Shown here: positions 22,407 to 29,418 of the stretch, piece by piece
Layout of the letters: each line of letters starts with the position of its first letter
How positions within the stretch are numbered: position 1 is the stretch's first letter
DNA from: a virus
Virus record (IMG/VR): IMGVR_UViG_3300042380_000408
Span: 1 to 33,551 of that record
DNA length: 33,551 nucleotides
Reading direction: 5' to 3' (one strand)
Notes under the pieces: model-generated
What the model was told of the DNA's origin: nothing
The model's input: the letters and a program-made list of their open reading frames with translations, nothing else
The model's database searches: none
Translations under genes and position numbers: made by a program

Positions 22407-22646
22407 ATGGTGATCGAGCCGAAGACGGGCCGGAAGCTGGTCTCGCCCCGCGAGGCCGCGAAGGTGTTCGGGTGCGACGACAGCTACTTCCGGAAGCTCG
22501 CCCTGTCTGGCGAGCTACACCGCGTGGTGGAATCCCCGCGCCGGGTCTTCTACTATCTCGACGAAGTGGAGCGCCTGAGCAAGGAGAAGGCCCGGGCCAG
22601 GACCAAGCGCGGCGGGCGGCCCCGGAAGGGATCCACGGCGGCCTGA
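22407..22646 (+). CDS. Small HTH protein, excisionase-like
   Basis: A 79-residue basic protein with a MerR/excisionase-type helix-turn-helix: L-V-S-P-R-E-A-A-K-V-F-G (about 12-23), a recognition helix S-Y-F-R-K-L-A, then L-H-R-V-V-E...V-F-Y-Y-L-D-E-V-E-R-L as wing and helix, and a basic tail (G-G-R-P-R-K-G). Position beside the divergent integrase suggests an excisionase or a switch regulator. ATGs at 22401 and 22407 are in frame; GGAGG at 22394-22398 fits 22407 better. It could bind the 27-bp dyad upstream. Confidence 0.75.
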   Translation: MVIEPKTGRKLVSPREAAKVFGCDDSYFRKLALSGELHRVVESPRRVFYYLDEVERLSKEKARARTKRGGRPRKGSTAA

Positions 22647-22699
22647 CCAGAATCCGCCGCATGATCTCCCAGGCCACCGGACGCTAGCAGCGCCGGCGG

Positions 22700-22725
22700 C
22701 CCGCAAACCTCGCGTTTCTCGCGGG
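22700..22725 (+). terminator. Possible hairpin after HTH gene
   Basis: CCCGC (22700-22704) and GCGGG (22721-22725) enclose AAAC/GTTT pairs with a small bulge. It is followed by a purine run rather than T residues, so termination on the + strand is uncertain. It lies in the gap 22647-22847, which otherwise holds AT-rich promoter-like sequence and no gene. Confidence 0.3.
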
Positions 22726-22760
22726 AAAAGCCCCTGCCGAAAAAATTCTGATCCTGGGCT

Positions 22761-22800
22761 TGATCAATTCACGATCTATTGACTACCTTCCGCGTCACGT
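22761..22800 (+). promoter_or_regulatory. AT-rich promoter-like region of early operon
   Basis: The stretch from about 22740 to 22790 is clearly AT-rich in GC-rich surroundings and contains TTGATC (22761-22766) and TACCTT (22785-22790), 18 bp apart. ATTCACGATC (22768-22777) is repeated at 22934-22943. It lies ahead of a long + strand gene row with no other good promoter, so an early rightward promoter is likely here. The exact boxes are uncertain. Confidence 0.4.
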
Positions 22801-22847
22801 CATGGATGACTTCGACGCTTGAAGTGATTCAGTGCATGGAGGCACGC

Positions 22848-22919
22848 ATGAACGTCACGGTCTGGATCGAGTTGGCAATCGTTTTTCTACGTGTTCTTTC
22901 CGCCGGCCTCGCCGGCTAA
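22848..22919 (+). CDS. 23-residue hydrophobic microprotein
   Basis: ATG at 22848 follows GGAGG with five bases between, an ideal ribosome site, and opens a 23-codon frame to TAA at 22917. The product has two short polar ends around a hydrophobic stretch (W-I-E-L-A-I-V-F-L-R-V-L), and could insert in a membrane or act as a leader peptide. The start context matches that of the HNH gene at 14 of 15 bases. It is the first frame behind the candidate early promoter. Confidence 0.45.
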   Translation: MNVTVWIELAIVFLRVLSAGLAG

Positions 22920-22955
22920 TTTCACGCTCACCTATTCACGATCAGGAGACTTGGC

Positions 22956-23201
22956 ATGGACGCCACGAATCGGATGCCTGGTGACGCGGAGGCCGCCGCG
23001 GCCGCCGCAGGGATGCAAGAGACCTACGGCCGACGCGGCCTGTTGCCCAGCGTCGGCGATTCGATCTGGTTCCAGCACTGCGTCGGGGCGTTCCCCCGTC
23101 CTGGCCGGATCGAGCAGTTCACCGACTTCGGCTCGCTCGTCGTTCGCGACGACGCCGGAGACGCCTACGTGATCGAGGCCTCGCAGCTCGCGGAGTTCTA
23201 A
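22956..23201 (+). CDS. Small early hypothetical protein
   Basis: An 81-residue protein with CAGGAG before its ATG. An Ala-rich acidic start is followed by a compact beta-rich part: V-G-D-S-I-W-F-Q-H, R-P-G-R-I-E-Q-F-T-D, S-L-V-V-R-D-D-A-G-D-A-Y-V-I-E, like a small SH3-type barrel. No family or function recognised. It is the first larger gene of the early row and is followed 3 bp later by the next one. Confidence 0.65.
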   Translation: MDATNRMPGDAEAAAAAAGMQETYGRRGLLPSVGDSIWFQHCVGAFPRPGRIEQFTDFGSLVVRDDAGDAYVIEASQLAEF

Positions 23202-23204
23202 GCC

Positions 23205-23453
23205 ATGGCGAAGCCACGGTCCGCACATCACCGCGAGAAGGAAAAAGACGCATGGGTCCGCCGTCGTGCGGATTCGCTGCGGCGACTGGCCGGCCCGGGC
23301 CGCGTGCTCGAGCGGCTCATCGCCGACATGACGCCGGTCGGCATCAACACGTTTCACATTCGCGCCGGGGCCGTGCTGATGCTCCGGGCGAAGACCGCCC
23401 TCGACGAGTGGCGGCCACTGGCCGAGGACGAAAACGGGGAGACATGGCGATGA
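23205..23453 (+). CDS. Small basic early hypothetical protein
   Basis: An 82-residue protein with a very basic helical first half (H-H-R-E-K-E-K-D-A-W-V-R-R-R) and a second half with I-A-D-M-T-P-V-G-I-N-T-F-H. It could bind nucleic acid, but no motif is decisive. It lies 3 bp behind the previous gene, and its end overlaps the start of the next. Confidence 0.6.
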   Translation: MAKPRSAHHREKEKDAWVRRRADSLRRLAGPGRVLERLIADMTPVGINTFHIRAGAVLMLRAKTALDEWRPLAEDENGETWR

Positions 23454-23680
23454 GCATGGGAGTCGTCGATGGGGTGATTCTGGCCCTACTGTCCGCCGCC
23501 GTGACGCTGGCCGTCGTCGCGGTCGCGGCCGTCGGCCTGGTCGCCATGAAGATTCATGAGGAGCGGCGAGGCACGGATTGCCCTGCCGCAGGATGCCGCC
23601 GGAGGCGGCCTGGGAAGGGATGCACCATCGAGCTGCGGGGGGCGGAGACCGCCCGCGGCGAAACTAACTGGAGGGAATGA
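23450..23680 (+). CDS. Single-pass membrane protein with Cys-rich tail
   Basis: A 76-residue protein with one long hydrophobic helix (about 6-33: V-D-G-V-I-L-A-L-L-S-A-A-V...) and a basic cytoplasmic-type tail containing C-P-A-A-G-C and G-K-G-C. ATGs at 23444, 23450 and 23456 are in frame; GGGGAG at 23436-23441 best fits 23450, which also overlaps the previous stop. Role unknown; early phage membrane proteins can be superinfection-exclusion factors, but nothing specific shows this. Confidence 0.5.
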   Translation: MSMGVVDGVILALLSAAVTLAVVAVAAVGLVAMKIHEERRGTDCPAAGCRRRRPGKGCTIELRGAETARGETNWRE

Positions 23681-23682
23681 GC

Positions 23683-24633
23683 ATGGCTCTGAAGATCACG
23701 CGCGGCCGTCAGTGGTCGCCGGTTCGGTTCACGGTCTACGGGACCGAGGGGATCGGGAAGTCGACGCTGGCGGCGAGGTTTCCGAATCCGCTGATCCTCG
23801 ACACCGAAGACGGCACGCGGCATCTCGACGTGGCCCGCGTCCAGTGCCAGGACTGGGCAACGCTCGAGGGAGCGATGCACGACCTGGCCCGCGACGCCCA
23901 GGGCTTCGAGACCGTGGTGATCGACTCGGCCGACTGGGCTGAGCGGTTGATGATCGACCAGATCCTCCGCTCGACCGGGAAGAAGTCGATCGAGGACTTC
24001 GGGTTCGGCAAGGGCTACACGCTTGTCATGGAGCGGATGGCGAAGTTCCTGGCCCTGGCTGACTCGCTCGTGGCCCGCGGCCTCCACGTTGGGCTTGTCG
24101 CCCACGCGAAGGTTCAGCGGACCAGCCCGCCCGACATGCAGGACGGGTTTGATCGCTACGAGCTGAAGCTCACGAAGCAAACCGCCCCGATCGTGAAGGA
24201 GTGGTCGGACCTCCTTCTGTTCTGCACCTACCGGACGAACATCGTCGAGGGTGCGGACGGGCGGAAGAAGGCCAGCGGCGGGAAGGAGCGGATCATGTAC
24301 GCGGAGCGGTCCGCGGCCTGGGACGCGAAGAACCGATTCGGCCTGCCGGCCTCGATGCCGATGTCGATCGACGCCCTGGCCTCGATCTTCGGCGAGTCGG
24401 CCAAGCCGGCCACGCCCAAGGGCAAGCGGGCCGGGGCCGAGCTGGTCGAGTACGTCCGTCCGCTGATCGCGGCGGCCCCGACCGTCAAGGATCTCGGCAA
24501 GCTCGTCGACGGGATCGACACCGCCCTCTCCGAGGGCCGGCTGTCAGACGACGAGTGGAGCGACCTCACCGACGCGGCCAACGCCCGGCACGACGAGATC
24601 GAGCCGAAGGAGGCCGCCGATGCCGTGGCATGA
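23683..24633 (+). CDS. Sak4-like RecA-fold ATPase (recombination)
   Basis: A 316-residue RecA-fold ATPase of the AAA_24/Sak4 type. It has Walker A G-T-E-G-I-G-K-S-T (20-28), L-I-L-D-T-E-D-G-T (37-45) and Walker B T-V-V-I-D-S-A-D-W (77-85), then V-A-H-A-K-V-Q as a sensor region. Sak4 proteins promote single-strand annealing or strand exchange in phage recombination and usually work with an SSB, which is encoded two genes on. GGAGGG at 23670-23675 suits the ATG at 23683 rather than 23677. The C-terminal 80 residues are a helical extension. Confidence 0.87.
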   Translation: MALKITRGRQWSPVRFTVYGTEGIGKSTLAARFPNPLILDTEDGTRHLDVARVQCQDWATLEGAMHDLARDAQGFETVVIDSADWAERLMIDQILRSTGKKSIEDFGFGKGYTLVMERMAKFLALADSLVARGLHVGLVAHAKVQRTSPPDMQDGFDRYELKLTKQTAPIVKEWSDLLLFCTYRTNIVEGADGRKKASGGKERIMYAERSAAWDAKNRFGLPASMPMSIDALASIFGESAKPATPKGKRAGAELVEYVRPLIAAAPTVKDLGKLVDGIDTALSEGRLSDDEWSDLTDAANARHDEIEPKEAADAVA

Positions 24634-24856
24634 AGGCTGGCGGGCCATGGGTAGCCGCACGAAGGAGCCGGGCTGGGGCTGGTCTGAGTTCTCGGCCAGG
24701 TGCCGGGCGGCCGGTGTCCGCATGAACTCCGCCGTGATGCGGCGGGTGCTCGAGGAGGCAGGGCTGCGGGTGGCCGGCACGGCCAACCGCTACACGGAAA
24801 AGCACATTGAGGCGGTCGCGGCGTTCGCGGCGGCACGGAAGAAGGCGAAGGAGTAA
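24620..24856 (+). CDS. Small basic hypothetical protein between Sak4 and SSB
   Basis: A 78-residue basic helical protein beginning inside the end of the ATPase gene (14-bp overlap) behind GGAGG. Its middle reads like a helical DNA-binding unit (V-M-R-R-V-L-E-E-A-G-L-R-V), and the end is a Lys/Ala helix. A role in recombination is suggested only by its place between the Sak4-like and SSB-like genes. Confidence 0.6.
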   Translation: MPWHEGWRAMGSRTKEPGWGWSEFSARCRAAGVRMNSAVMRRVLEEAGLRVAGTANRYTEKHIEAVAAFAAARKKAKE

Positions 24857-24861
24857 CGACG

Positions 24862-25353
24862 ATGGACGACTGGGGATTCGACGACATCGACCAGGTGGCG
24901 GCAACGCCGGAGCCGCAGGCGACCGGCACCCGCGAGATGGTTCCGGAGGGCCGGCACGGCCTGAAGATCGAGCGGGCCGGCGAGGACGACGCGAGTCTGA
25001 AGATCACGCTCGCCCATCCGGACAAGCGGCTCGGCTGGGTGTGGGACACGATGCCGAAGGGCAACGGGATCGCGAAGGCCCGCCTGGCGTCGCTGCTGCG
25101 TGCCCTGGGCGTGCAGCTCGACGACTGGCGGCGGATGGACCCGGGCGACCTGGTCGGCCGCCACGTCGAGGCGGAGATCTACCACAAGGTCGGCACGAAG
25201 GGCGGCACGTTCGTCAACGTGCGGAAGTACTACGAGCCGGAGGCGGCGGCCCCGGCGGCGAAGCCGGCCTCCAAGCCGGCCGCAGCTCGCACCCAGGCGG
25301 CGAAGGCACACCGAGAGGTCACGGAGGGCGACGCCGATGTCATCCCCTTCTGA
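24862..25353 (+). CDS. SSB-like protein with IPF C-terminal tip
   Basis: A 163-residue protein of the DUF669-like phage SSB kind. The OB-like body starts M-V-P-E-G-R-H-G-L-K-I-E-R-A-G (about 26-40), with S-L-K-I-T-L and R-H-V-E-A-E-I-Y-H-K as strands. An Ala/Lys linker follows, and the protein ends in D-A-D-V-I-P-F, the same acidic-hydrophobic tip that cellular SSB uses to recruit partners. It would coat single-stranded DNA during replication and annealing by the Sak4-like ATPase. It lies 5 bp after the preceding gene. Confidence 0.78.
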   Translation: MDDWGFDDIDQVAATPEPQATGTREMVPEGRHGLKIERAGEDDASLKITLAHPDKRLGWVWDTMPKGNGIAKARLASLLRALGVQLDDWRRMDPGDLVGRHVEAEIYHKVGTKGGTFVNVRKYYEPEAAAPAAKPASKPAAARTQAAKAHREVTEGDADVIPF

Positions 25354-25579
25354 AAACTTCCGCCGCGACTTCGAGACCGTGGAGGAGTATCGGATCCGGC
25401 TGGCCCGCGAGGACCAGGCGGAGCCGGCTCCCGAGGTGCTCGAGCCGAGGGCGGTCGAGCCGCCGGCCGTGACGACGCCGATCAAGCCGGGCAACTACCA
25501 CGCCAGGCTGGCCTACGAGGCCGGCTGTGAGGACGAGTACTCCAACCGGATGAAAGCCCGCTACGGCGGCGAGTGGTGA
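25337..25579 (+). CDS. Small acidic hypothetical protein
   Basis: An 80-residue protein starting inside the SSB-like gene (17-bp overlap) behind GGAGG. It is charged, with a Pro-rich centre and a C-terminal helix (Y-H-A-R-L-A-Y-E-A-G-C-E-D-E-Y). No family recognised. Overlap suggests co-production with the SSB-like protein. The 172 bp after it (25580-25751) hold no gene I can support. Confidence 0.6.
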   Translation: MSSPSENFRRDFETVEEYRIRLAREDQAEPAPEVLEPRAVEPPAVTTPIKPGNYHARLAYEAGCEDEYSNRMKARYGGEW

Positions 25580-25751
25580 TCTTGTGGTCGGCCCGCGGTG
25601 GCCGCAGCGGCTGTCCTCCAAGCCGCATCCGCCGGCGACGCCACGGTGCCGACTAACCGAGCGAGCGTGGGCCGTTGACCTTTCCAGCGGTGACCACGCC
25701 GACCGCCCCACGTCACGGGGCCAATACACACGGAAGAACGAGGGCTCACGG

Positions 25752-26063
25752 ATGGGCACATACATCGAATCAGACGCGGACCTCCCGCTCGTGGCGCTCT
25801 GCCGCCGGGCTGATCCACCGACCTCGAGGTCGGCCGCTTCCACCGCGCCGACGTTCGTCGGCAGTCACGAGGACCGGATCCTCGCCGCCCTGGCGGCCGG
25901 CCCAGGAACGAAGGACGAGCTGGCCGTCCGGTGCGGGCTGACGGAGCAACAGGTCGCCCGCCGCATGCACGAGCTGCGGCGTCGAGGCCTGGTCGTGGAG
26001 ATCGGCGAGTCGGTCTCGCCGACGGGGAATCGGGAGATGAGGTACGGGAGGGCTGGGGCGTGA
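25752..26063 (+). CDS. Winged-helix DNA-binding protein
   Basis: A 103-residue protein. After an acidic, probably flexible first 38 residues comes a winged helix: E-D-R-I-L-A-A-L-A-A-G-P-G-T-K-D-E-L-A-V-R-C-G-L-T, recognition helix E-Q-Q-V-A-R-R-M-H-E-L-R-R-R-G-L-V, then the wing strands I-G-E-S-V-S-P-T-G-N-R-E-M-R-Y. It is probably a transcription regulator. GAGGG lies before this ATG, and a longer upstream frame has no support. The following nuclease gene starts at its stop (GTGA). Confidence 0.75.
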   Translation: MGTYIESDADLPLVALCRRADPPTSRSAASTAPTFVGSHEDRILAALAAGPGTKDELAVRCGLTEQQVARRMHELRRRGLVVEIGESVSPTGNREMRYGRAGA

Positions 26064-26473
26064 GCGTTAAGGATGGAGCTGAGTACGTTTCGCACGCAGC
26101 CGAGATATGCGACTCGCTCGGCTACTCAGTTTTTGTTCCAGAACGCGAGACGTGTGGACCTTGGGACTTGCTTGTGAATGAAAAGAGAGTCCAAGTCAAG
26201 AAACGTAGCGTCTGCACATCGAAGCCAAATAACATCAGGCTCCGCACCAGCAACGGGCCGGCGACTGACGCTTACACGTTGTCAGAGGTAGACGTTTTTG
26301 CGATCCACTGGCGTTCCTTCTGGTACGTGATTCCGTCGGAGTTTCTCGCCAGGCAAGACGGAACCGTCAGGAACGGAATCTACATGCCGGACGTTGCAGA
26401 GTGGGTCAATCGTTGGGAAGTGCTGGACGGATCGCGAGTCGTGTACGCGATGCAAAAGGAGTTTGATTTTTGA
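26060..26473 (+). CDS. PD-(D/E)XK-type endonuclease
   Basis: A 137-residue protein starting at GTG (GTGA overlap with the previous stop). It matches the small PD-(D/E)XK pattern: a first helix with A-A-E-I-C-D-S-L-G-Y-S-V-F-V-P, W-D-L-L-V (Asp36), V-Q-V-K-K-R (Gln45, Lys47), then Y-T-L-S-E-V-D-V-F-A-I-H and Y-V-I-P. Gln in place of Glu in the last motif occurs in several nuclease subfamilies. It could resolve branched DNA, act as a homing or exclusion nuclease, or degrade host DNA. This stretch is less GC-rich than its surroundings, a sign of acquisition. Confidence 0.75.
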   Translation: MSVKDGAEYVSHAAEICDSLGYSVFVPERETCGPWDLLVNEKRVQVKKRSVCTSKPNNIRLRTSNGPATDAYTLSEVDVFAIHWRSFWYVIPSEFLARQDGTVRNGIYMPDVAEWVNRWEVLDGSRVVYAMQKEFDF

Positions 26474-26477
26474 CGTT

Positions 26478-26597
26478 ATGAGCATAGGAGCGAAGGAGAT
26501 GGCCGGCTGTCTTGGCGACCCGCGCCAGCGGTCGATGGCAGCGGGAGTGGAAAGCAACGGCGGCGTCTCGTTGACGTGCGGCCGAGGTTTTGATTAA
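26478..26597 (+). CDS. Possible 39-residue small protein
   Basis: An ATG at 26478 opens a 39-codon frame to TAA at 26595. A second ATG at 26499 lies directly on an AAGGAG. No good ribosome site fits either start, and composition is not distinctive. I list it because it fills the 139-bp gap between two real genes. It may not be translated. Confidence 0.2.
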   Translation: MSIGAKEMAGCLGDPRQRSMAAGVESNGGVSLTCGRGFD

Positions 26598-26612
26598 CGA
26601 AAGGAGGCCGCC

Positions 26613-27401
26613 ATGCGGCTACTGAAGACTGAGAATCGGAAGATCGGCGTCGATGAACTCAATATCTCCGAGGCATACCAGCGGACGATCGTGCCGGCTC
26701 GCGTCAACCGGATCGCGAAGGCGCTCGACCAGGACGCCTTCGGATCTCTCACGGTCGGTGAGCGTCGCGATGGCTCCTACTGGGTCGTCGACGGCATGCA
26801 ACGGCTCACGGCGGCCCGGAAGCTTGGGATCGGGATGGTTCCGTGTGACGTTTTTCAGTCTGATGGACAGGAGCACGAGGCGCGGGTTTTTCGCCTGAAG
26901 AACCGCGAGCGGACGAACGTCTCGGCCGTATCGCTTTTCAATGCACAGATGACCGAGGGAGACCCGCAGACCCTCGAGATCGCCGCTGTAGTTAAGCGAG
27001 CCGGGCTAAAGCTTCGCCTCCGCGAAGACGGCGGACAGGGCTGGCCGTACATAAAGGCAGTCAAGTGCCTTGAAAGGTCATTCCAGCGAGTCGGACCAGA
27101 GGGACTTCTGGCTGCGCTGCGCGTATTGTGCGGGGCGTGGCCCGGCGAAGATGGCGCTCTTCAAGGGGACATGATTGAGGGGATGTCTTGGTTTGTAAAA
27201 AAGCACGAAGACTTTGACGAAGAGCGGCTCATCGAAAGGCTGTCGAAGAATTCGATCGCCGGAGTGATCCGCGCGGCGGACGCGAACTTCAAGCTCGGAC
27301 GAGACAGGTCGACAGGCCAGTACGGCCGATCGCTGGCGACATACGACGCGATCGCCTTCATCTACATGAAGGGGCTCCGACGCAAGAAAGTGGAGGCCTG
27401 A
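26613..27401 (+). CDS. ParB/Srx-like domain protein (DUF6551-like)
   Basis: A 262-residue protein with a ParB/sulfiredoxin-type N-terminal fold: Y-Q-R-T-I-V near residue 22, V-N-R-I-A-K-A-L-D-x-D-A-F-G-S-L-T-V-G-E-R, then the conserved V-V-D-G-M-Q-R-L-T-A-A (58-68). The rest is helical. Such proteins in phages are thought to bind or nick DNA or to regulate, and some family members bind nucleotides. AAAGGAGG before the ATG is an excellent ribosome site. It lies with the PD-(D/E)XK gene in a less GC-rich segment. Confidence 0.78.
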   Translation: MRLLKTENRKIGVDELNISEAYQRTIVPARVNRIAKALDQDAFGSLTVGERRDGSYWVVDGMQRLTAARKLGIGMVPCDVFQSDGQEHEARVFRLKNRERTNVSAVSLFNAQMTEGDPQTLEIAAVVKRAGLKLRLREDGGQGWPYIKAVKCLERSFQRVGPEGLLAALRVLCGAWPGEDGALQGDMIEGMSWFVKKHEDFDEERLIERLSKNSIAGVIRAADANFKLGRDRSTGQYGRSLATYDAIAFIYMKGLRRKKVEA

Positions 27402-27404
27402 AAC

Positions 27405-28292
27405 ATGGCCGGTGAATGGGTTCCCTACGATGTCTGCCTCCCCCAGAAACCGGAGGTGCTCGAGCTGGTCGACCGGACGGGGCTCGCCCCGGACCAGGTC
27501 GTCGGCCGGCTGCTGATGCTCTGGGGCTGGGCGGCCCTGAACTGCTCCGACGGGACGGCCCGGATGTCGGTCCGGCTCCTGGGGCGGATCTGCGGAGGAG
27601 ACGAGGAGTTCTGGCGGGAGGTCGAGGCGGTCGGGTGGCTCGTGATCGACGCGGACAACGGAACTGTGGCGATCCCCGGATGGGAGCGTCGGTTCTCGAA
27701 GTCGGCCAAGTCGCGGGCGCTGGAAACCGTGCGAAACCAGGTCGCCAACGCCAAAAAGGACGCCGATACGCGCCCGGCGCGTACATCTACGCGCGCGGCG
27801 CGTGCGCACAACGCGCGCGGCGCGTCAGAGAGAGGAGATAGAGGAGATAGAAATTCTTCTTCTTCCCCCGGTGTAGCTGCGCAGCCCCAGGAAGGCAGCG
27901 GCACCGACGGGCCGCCAGGCTGGGACACGCTCCGCAAGGCCTGGGCCGCAGGCACCGGCCGCCCATGGAAGCTGCCAGACCCGCCCGACAAGGCCGCCGA
28001 CAGGCTGGCCGAGGACGGCTGGTTCCAGAAGGCCCTGGCTGCTATCGAGGCCCTGCCGCGGTGCAAGTACTTCCGAGACCCCGTCACGCTGCCGCAGCTC
28101 GTGGCCGCGGGCTTCGTCGACAAGGTGCTGGGAGGCCAGTTCGACAACGCCCGCGACACGCCACGGGCCACGGGCTACCGAGGGCCGGAAGACCGCGGCC
28201 CGCCCCAGGCCTTTCAGGGCGACGACGCGGCACGGTTTGAGGCGACGAAGCGGGCTCTGGCCGAGAAGCTCCGCCAGGAGGCCGCACCGTGA
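27405..28292 (+). CDS. Replication initiator-like protein with internal iterons
   Basis: A 295-residue protein. Residues 1-115 form a likely winged-helix domain: W-V-P-Y-D-V-C-L-P-Q-K-P-E-V-L, V-G-R-L-L-M-L-W-G-W-A, then a strand-turn V-A-I-P-G-W-E-R-R-F-S-K-S-A-K. A low-complexity linker follows (116-155), and its DNA contains three iterons. A C-terminal helical domain ends R-A-L-A-E-K-L-R-Q-E-A. This order, DNA-binding domain, linker with origin, partner-binding domain, matches lambda O-type initiators. I do not recognise the exact family, so the function is inferred from layout and from nearby SSB, Sak4-like and RusA genes. Confidence 0.7.
   Translation: MAGEWVPYDVCLPQKPEVLELVDRTGLAPDQVVGRLLMLWGWAALNCSDGTARMSVRLLGRICGGDEEFWREVEAVGWLVIDADNGTVAIPGWERRFSKSAKSRALETVRNQVANAKKDADTRPARTSTRAARAHNARGASERGDRGDRNSSSSPGVAAQPQEGSGTDGPPGWDTLRKAWAAGTGRPWKLPDPPDKAADRLAEDGWFQKALAAIEALPRCKYFRDPVTLPQLVAAGFVDKVLGGQFDNARDTPRATGYRGPEDRGPPQAFQGDDAARFEATKRALAEKLRQEAAP
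27768..27850 (+). other. Candidate phage replication origin: three iterons plus purine/AT tract
   Basis: ACGCGCSCGGCGCGT occurs three times, at 27768-27782, 27789-27803 and 27811-27825, 21 and 22 bp apart, about two helical turns. Each copy is a dyad (ACGCGC and GCGCGT arms). Directly after comes a purine-rich direct repeat (GAGGAGATA twice, about 27832-27849) and an AT-richer tract. Iterons followed by an easily melted tract inside the initiator gene is the lambda origin design. Recognition by the encoded protein is inference. Confidence 0.72.
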
Positions 28293-28588
28293 TCCTCGAC
28301 GTGACTCCGGAGCAGATCGCGTCGGCCTGCCGCACGGTCTACGAGCCGAGCGGGTGGCAACACGCGCCGGCCCAGGTGCTGATGGACCATTTCGCGAACG
28401 ACACGACGTTCCTCCGGGTGTCGTTTCCGGAGCGGTTCAGCCACGCCGCGGCGACGAAGCTCGACCGGCTGCGGTCGACGCTCAAATCGCTCTACGGCAA
28501 CAGGGCGAACGTGGTGTTCGTGATCTACTACGATCGCGTAGACCCAGACGAGATGGCCCTTCATTCGGCCCGGATCGCCCTGCGATAG
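28289..28588 (+). CDS. Small hypothetical protein after initiator
   Basis: A 99-residue protein starting at GTG (GTGA overlap with the initiator stop), with CAGGAG before it. It has I-A-S-A-C-R-T-V-Y-E-P-S-G-W at the start and V-V-F-V-I-Y-Y-D-R-V-D-P-D near the end, a mixed alpha/beta fold. No family recognised. Coupled translation with the initiator gene suggests a replication role, for example a loader or partner, but there is no motif for it. Confidence 0.6.
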   Translation: MILDVTPEQIASACRTVYEPSGWQHAPAQVLMDHFANDTTFLRVSFPERFSHAAATKLDRLRSTLKSLYGNRANVVFVIYYDRVDPDEMALHSARIALR

Positions 28589-28630
28589 ACCCTAGATTCA
28601 GGCGGTGGCCGCCCTACCTTCGACGGTCGC

Positions 28631-29092
28631 ATGGAAGCGACCACGATCACCTTCGAGGTGCTGGGGCCACCGGTGCCGCAGCCGCGGGCACGCTGGGCCA
28701 ACGGCCACACGTACACGCCGACGAAGAACGGGATCAAGGTCTTCAAGGCCGCCGTGGCCCTCCAGGTCGCCGCCGTGGCCCGTCGGGCCGGCTGGGAGGC
28801 CAGCGACGGGCCGCACGCGATCGACATCGAGTGTGTCTTCGAGCGGCCTCCGTCCCACCTGACGCGTAGCGGCGAGCTGCGGGCCGGCTCGCCCTCGTTC
28901 CCCGGCATGCGGGCCGGTGACTGGGACAACCTGGCGAAGGGTGCCCAGGACGCGATCACGACCTCCGGGGCGGTCTGGCACGACGACACCCAGGTCGTCG
29001 ACGGCCACTGCCGCAAGCGTTACGCGTCCCGCGGCGAGCTGGCCCGGACCGTGGTCACGATCACGAGGCTCCCCGATGCCGCGGCGTCGTGA
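28631..29092 (+). CDS. rusA: RusA-family Holliday junction resolvase
   Basis: A 153-residue RusA-type resolvase of normal length. It has the opening strand F-E-V-L-G-P-P-V-P-Q-P-R-A-R, then G-D-W-D-N-L-A-K-G-A-Q-D-A-I with Asp97, Asp99 and Asp107, and W-H-D-D-T-Q-V-V-D-G (Asp118, Asp119) followed by K-R-Y, the acidic residues that bind Mg and cut junctions. It would resolve branched DNA from replication and recombination before packaging. Its ATG has no ribosome site; CTACCTTC 11 bases upstream repeats a motif seen at 22784. The next gene starts inside its end. Confidence 0.9.
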   Translation: MEATTITFEVLGPPVPQPRARWANGHTYTPTKNGIKVFKAAVALQVAAVARRAGWEASDGPHAIDIECVFERPPSHLTRSGELRAGSPSFPGMRAGDWDNLAKGAQDAITTSGAVWHDDTQVVDGHCRKRYASRGELARTVVTITRLPDAAAS

Positions 29093-29405
29093 CGGGCCAC
29101 CGGCCCCGGCGAAGAAGATGCTGACGCGAGCCCAGGAGCGGCACGTCCGCAGGCTCTGGCGTTCGGGAGGATGCCAGCAAGAGATCGCCAGGGCCGTCGG
29201 CATCACGGTCGACACGCTGCGGGCCAGGCTGCGGGACCAGCTCGCCGACCTACCCAAGCGTGGCCGAGGCGGCGGATGGCGGCCGCCGGCCCCGGACCCG
29301 ACGCCCGACGAGGTGCGGGCGCGGCTGCTCGAGGTCCAGGCCCGATGGACCGACGAGGTCCGCGAGCTGCGGTGGGTCGGTTCAAGCGATCGCACGAGGC
29401 AGTGA
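29076..29405 (+). CDS. HTH protein at end of early operon
   Basis: A 109-residue basic protein starting inside the RusA gene (17-bp overlap) behind GAGG. It has a helix-turn-helix of the homeodomain/transposase kind: H-V-R-R-L-W-R-S-G-G-C-Q-Q-E-I-A-R-A-V-G-I-T then V-D-T-L-R-A-R-L. The tail is helical and acidic. Place at the end of the early genes, directly before the fibre cassette, suggests a late-gene activator or a small-terminase-like DNA binder. Both are inference. Confidence 0.7.
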   Translation: MPRRRDGPPAPAKKMLTRAQERHVRRLWRSGGCQQEIARAVGITVDTLRARLRDQLADLPKRGRGGGWRPPAPDPTPDEVRARLLEVQARWTDEVRELRWVGSSDRTRQ

Positions 29406-29418
29406 CACTGGCGGGACT

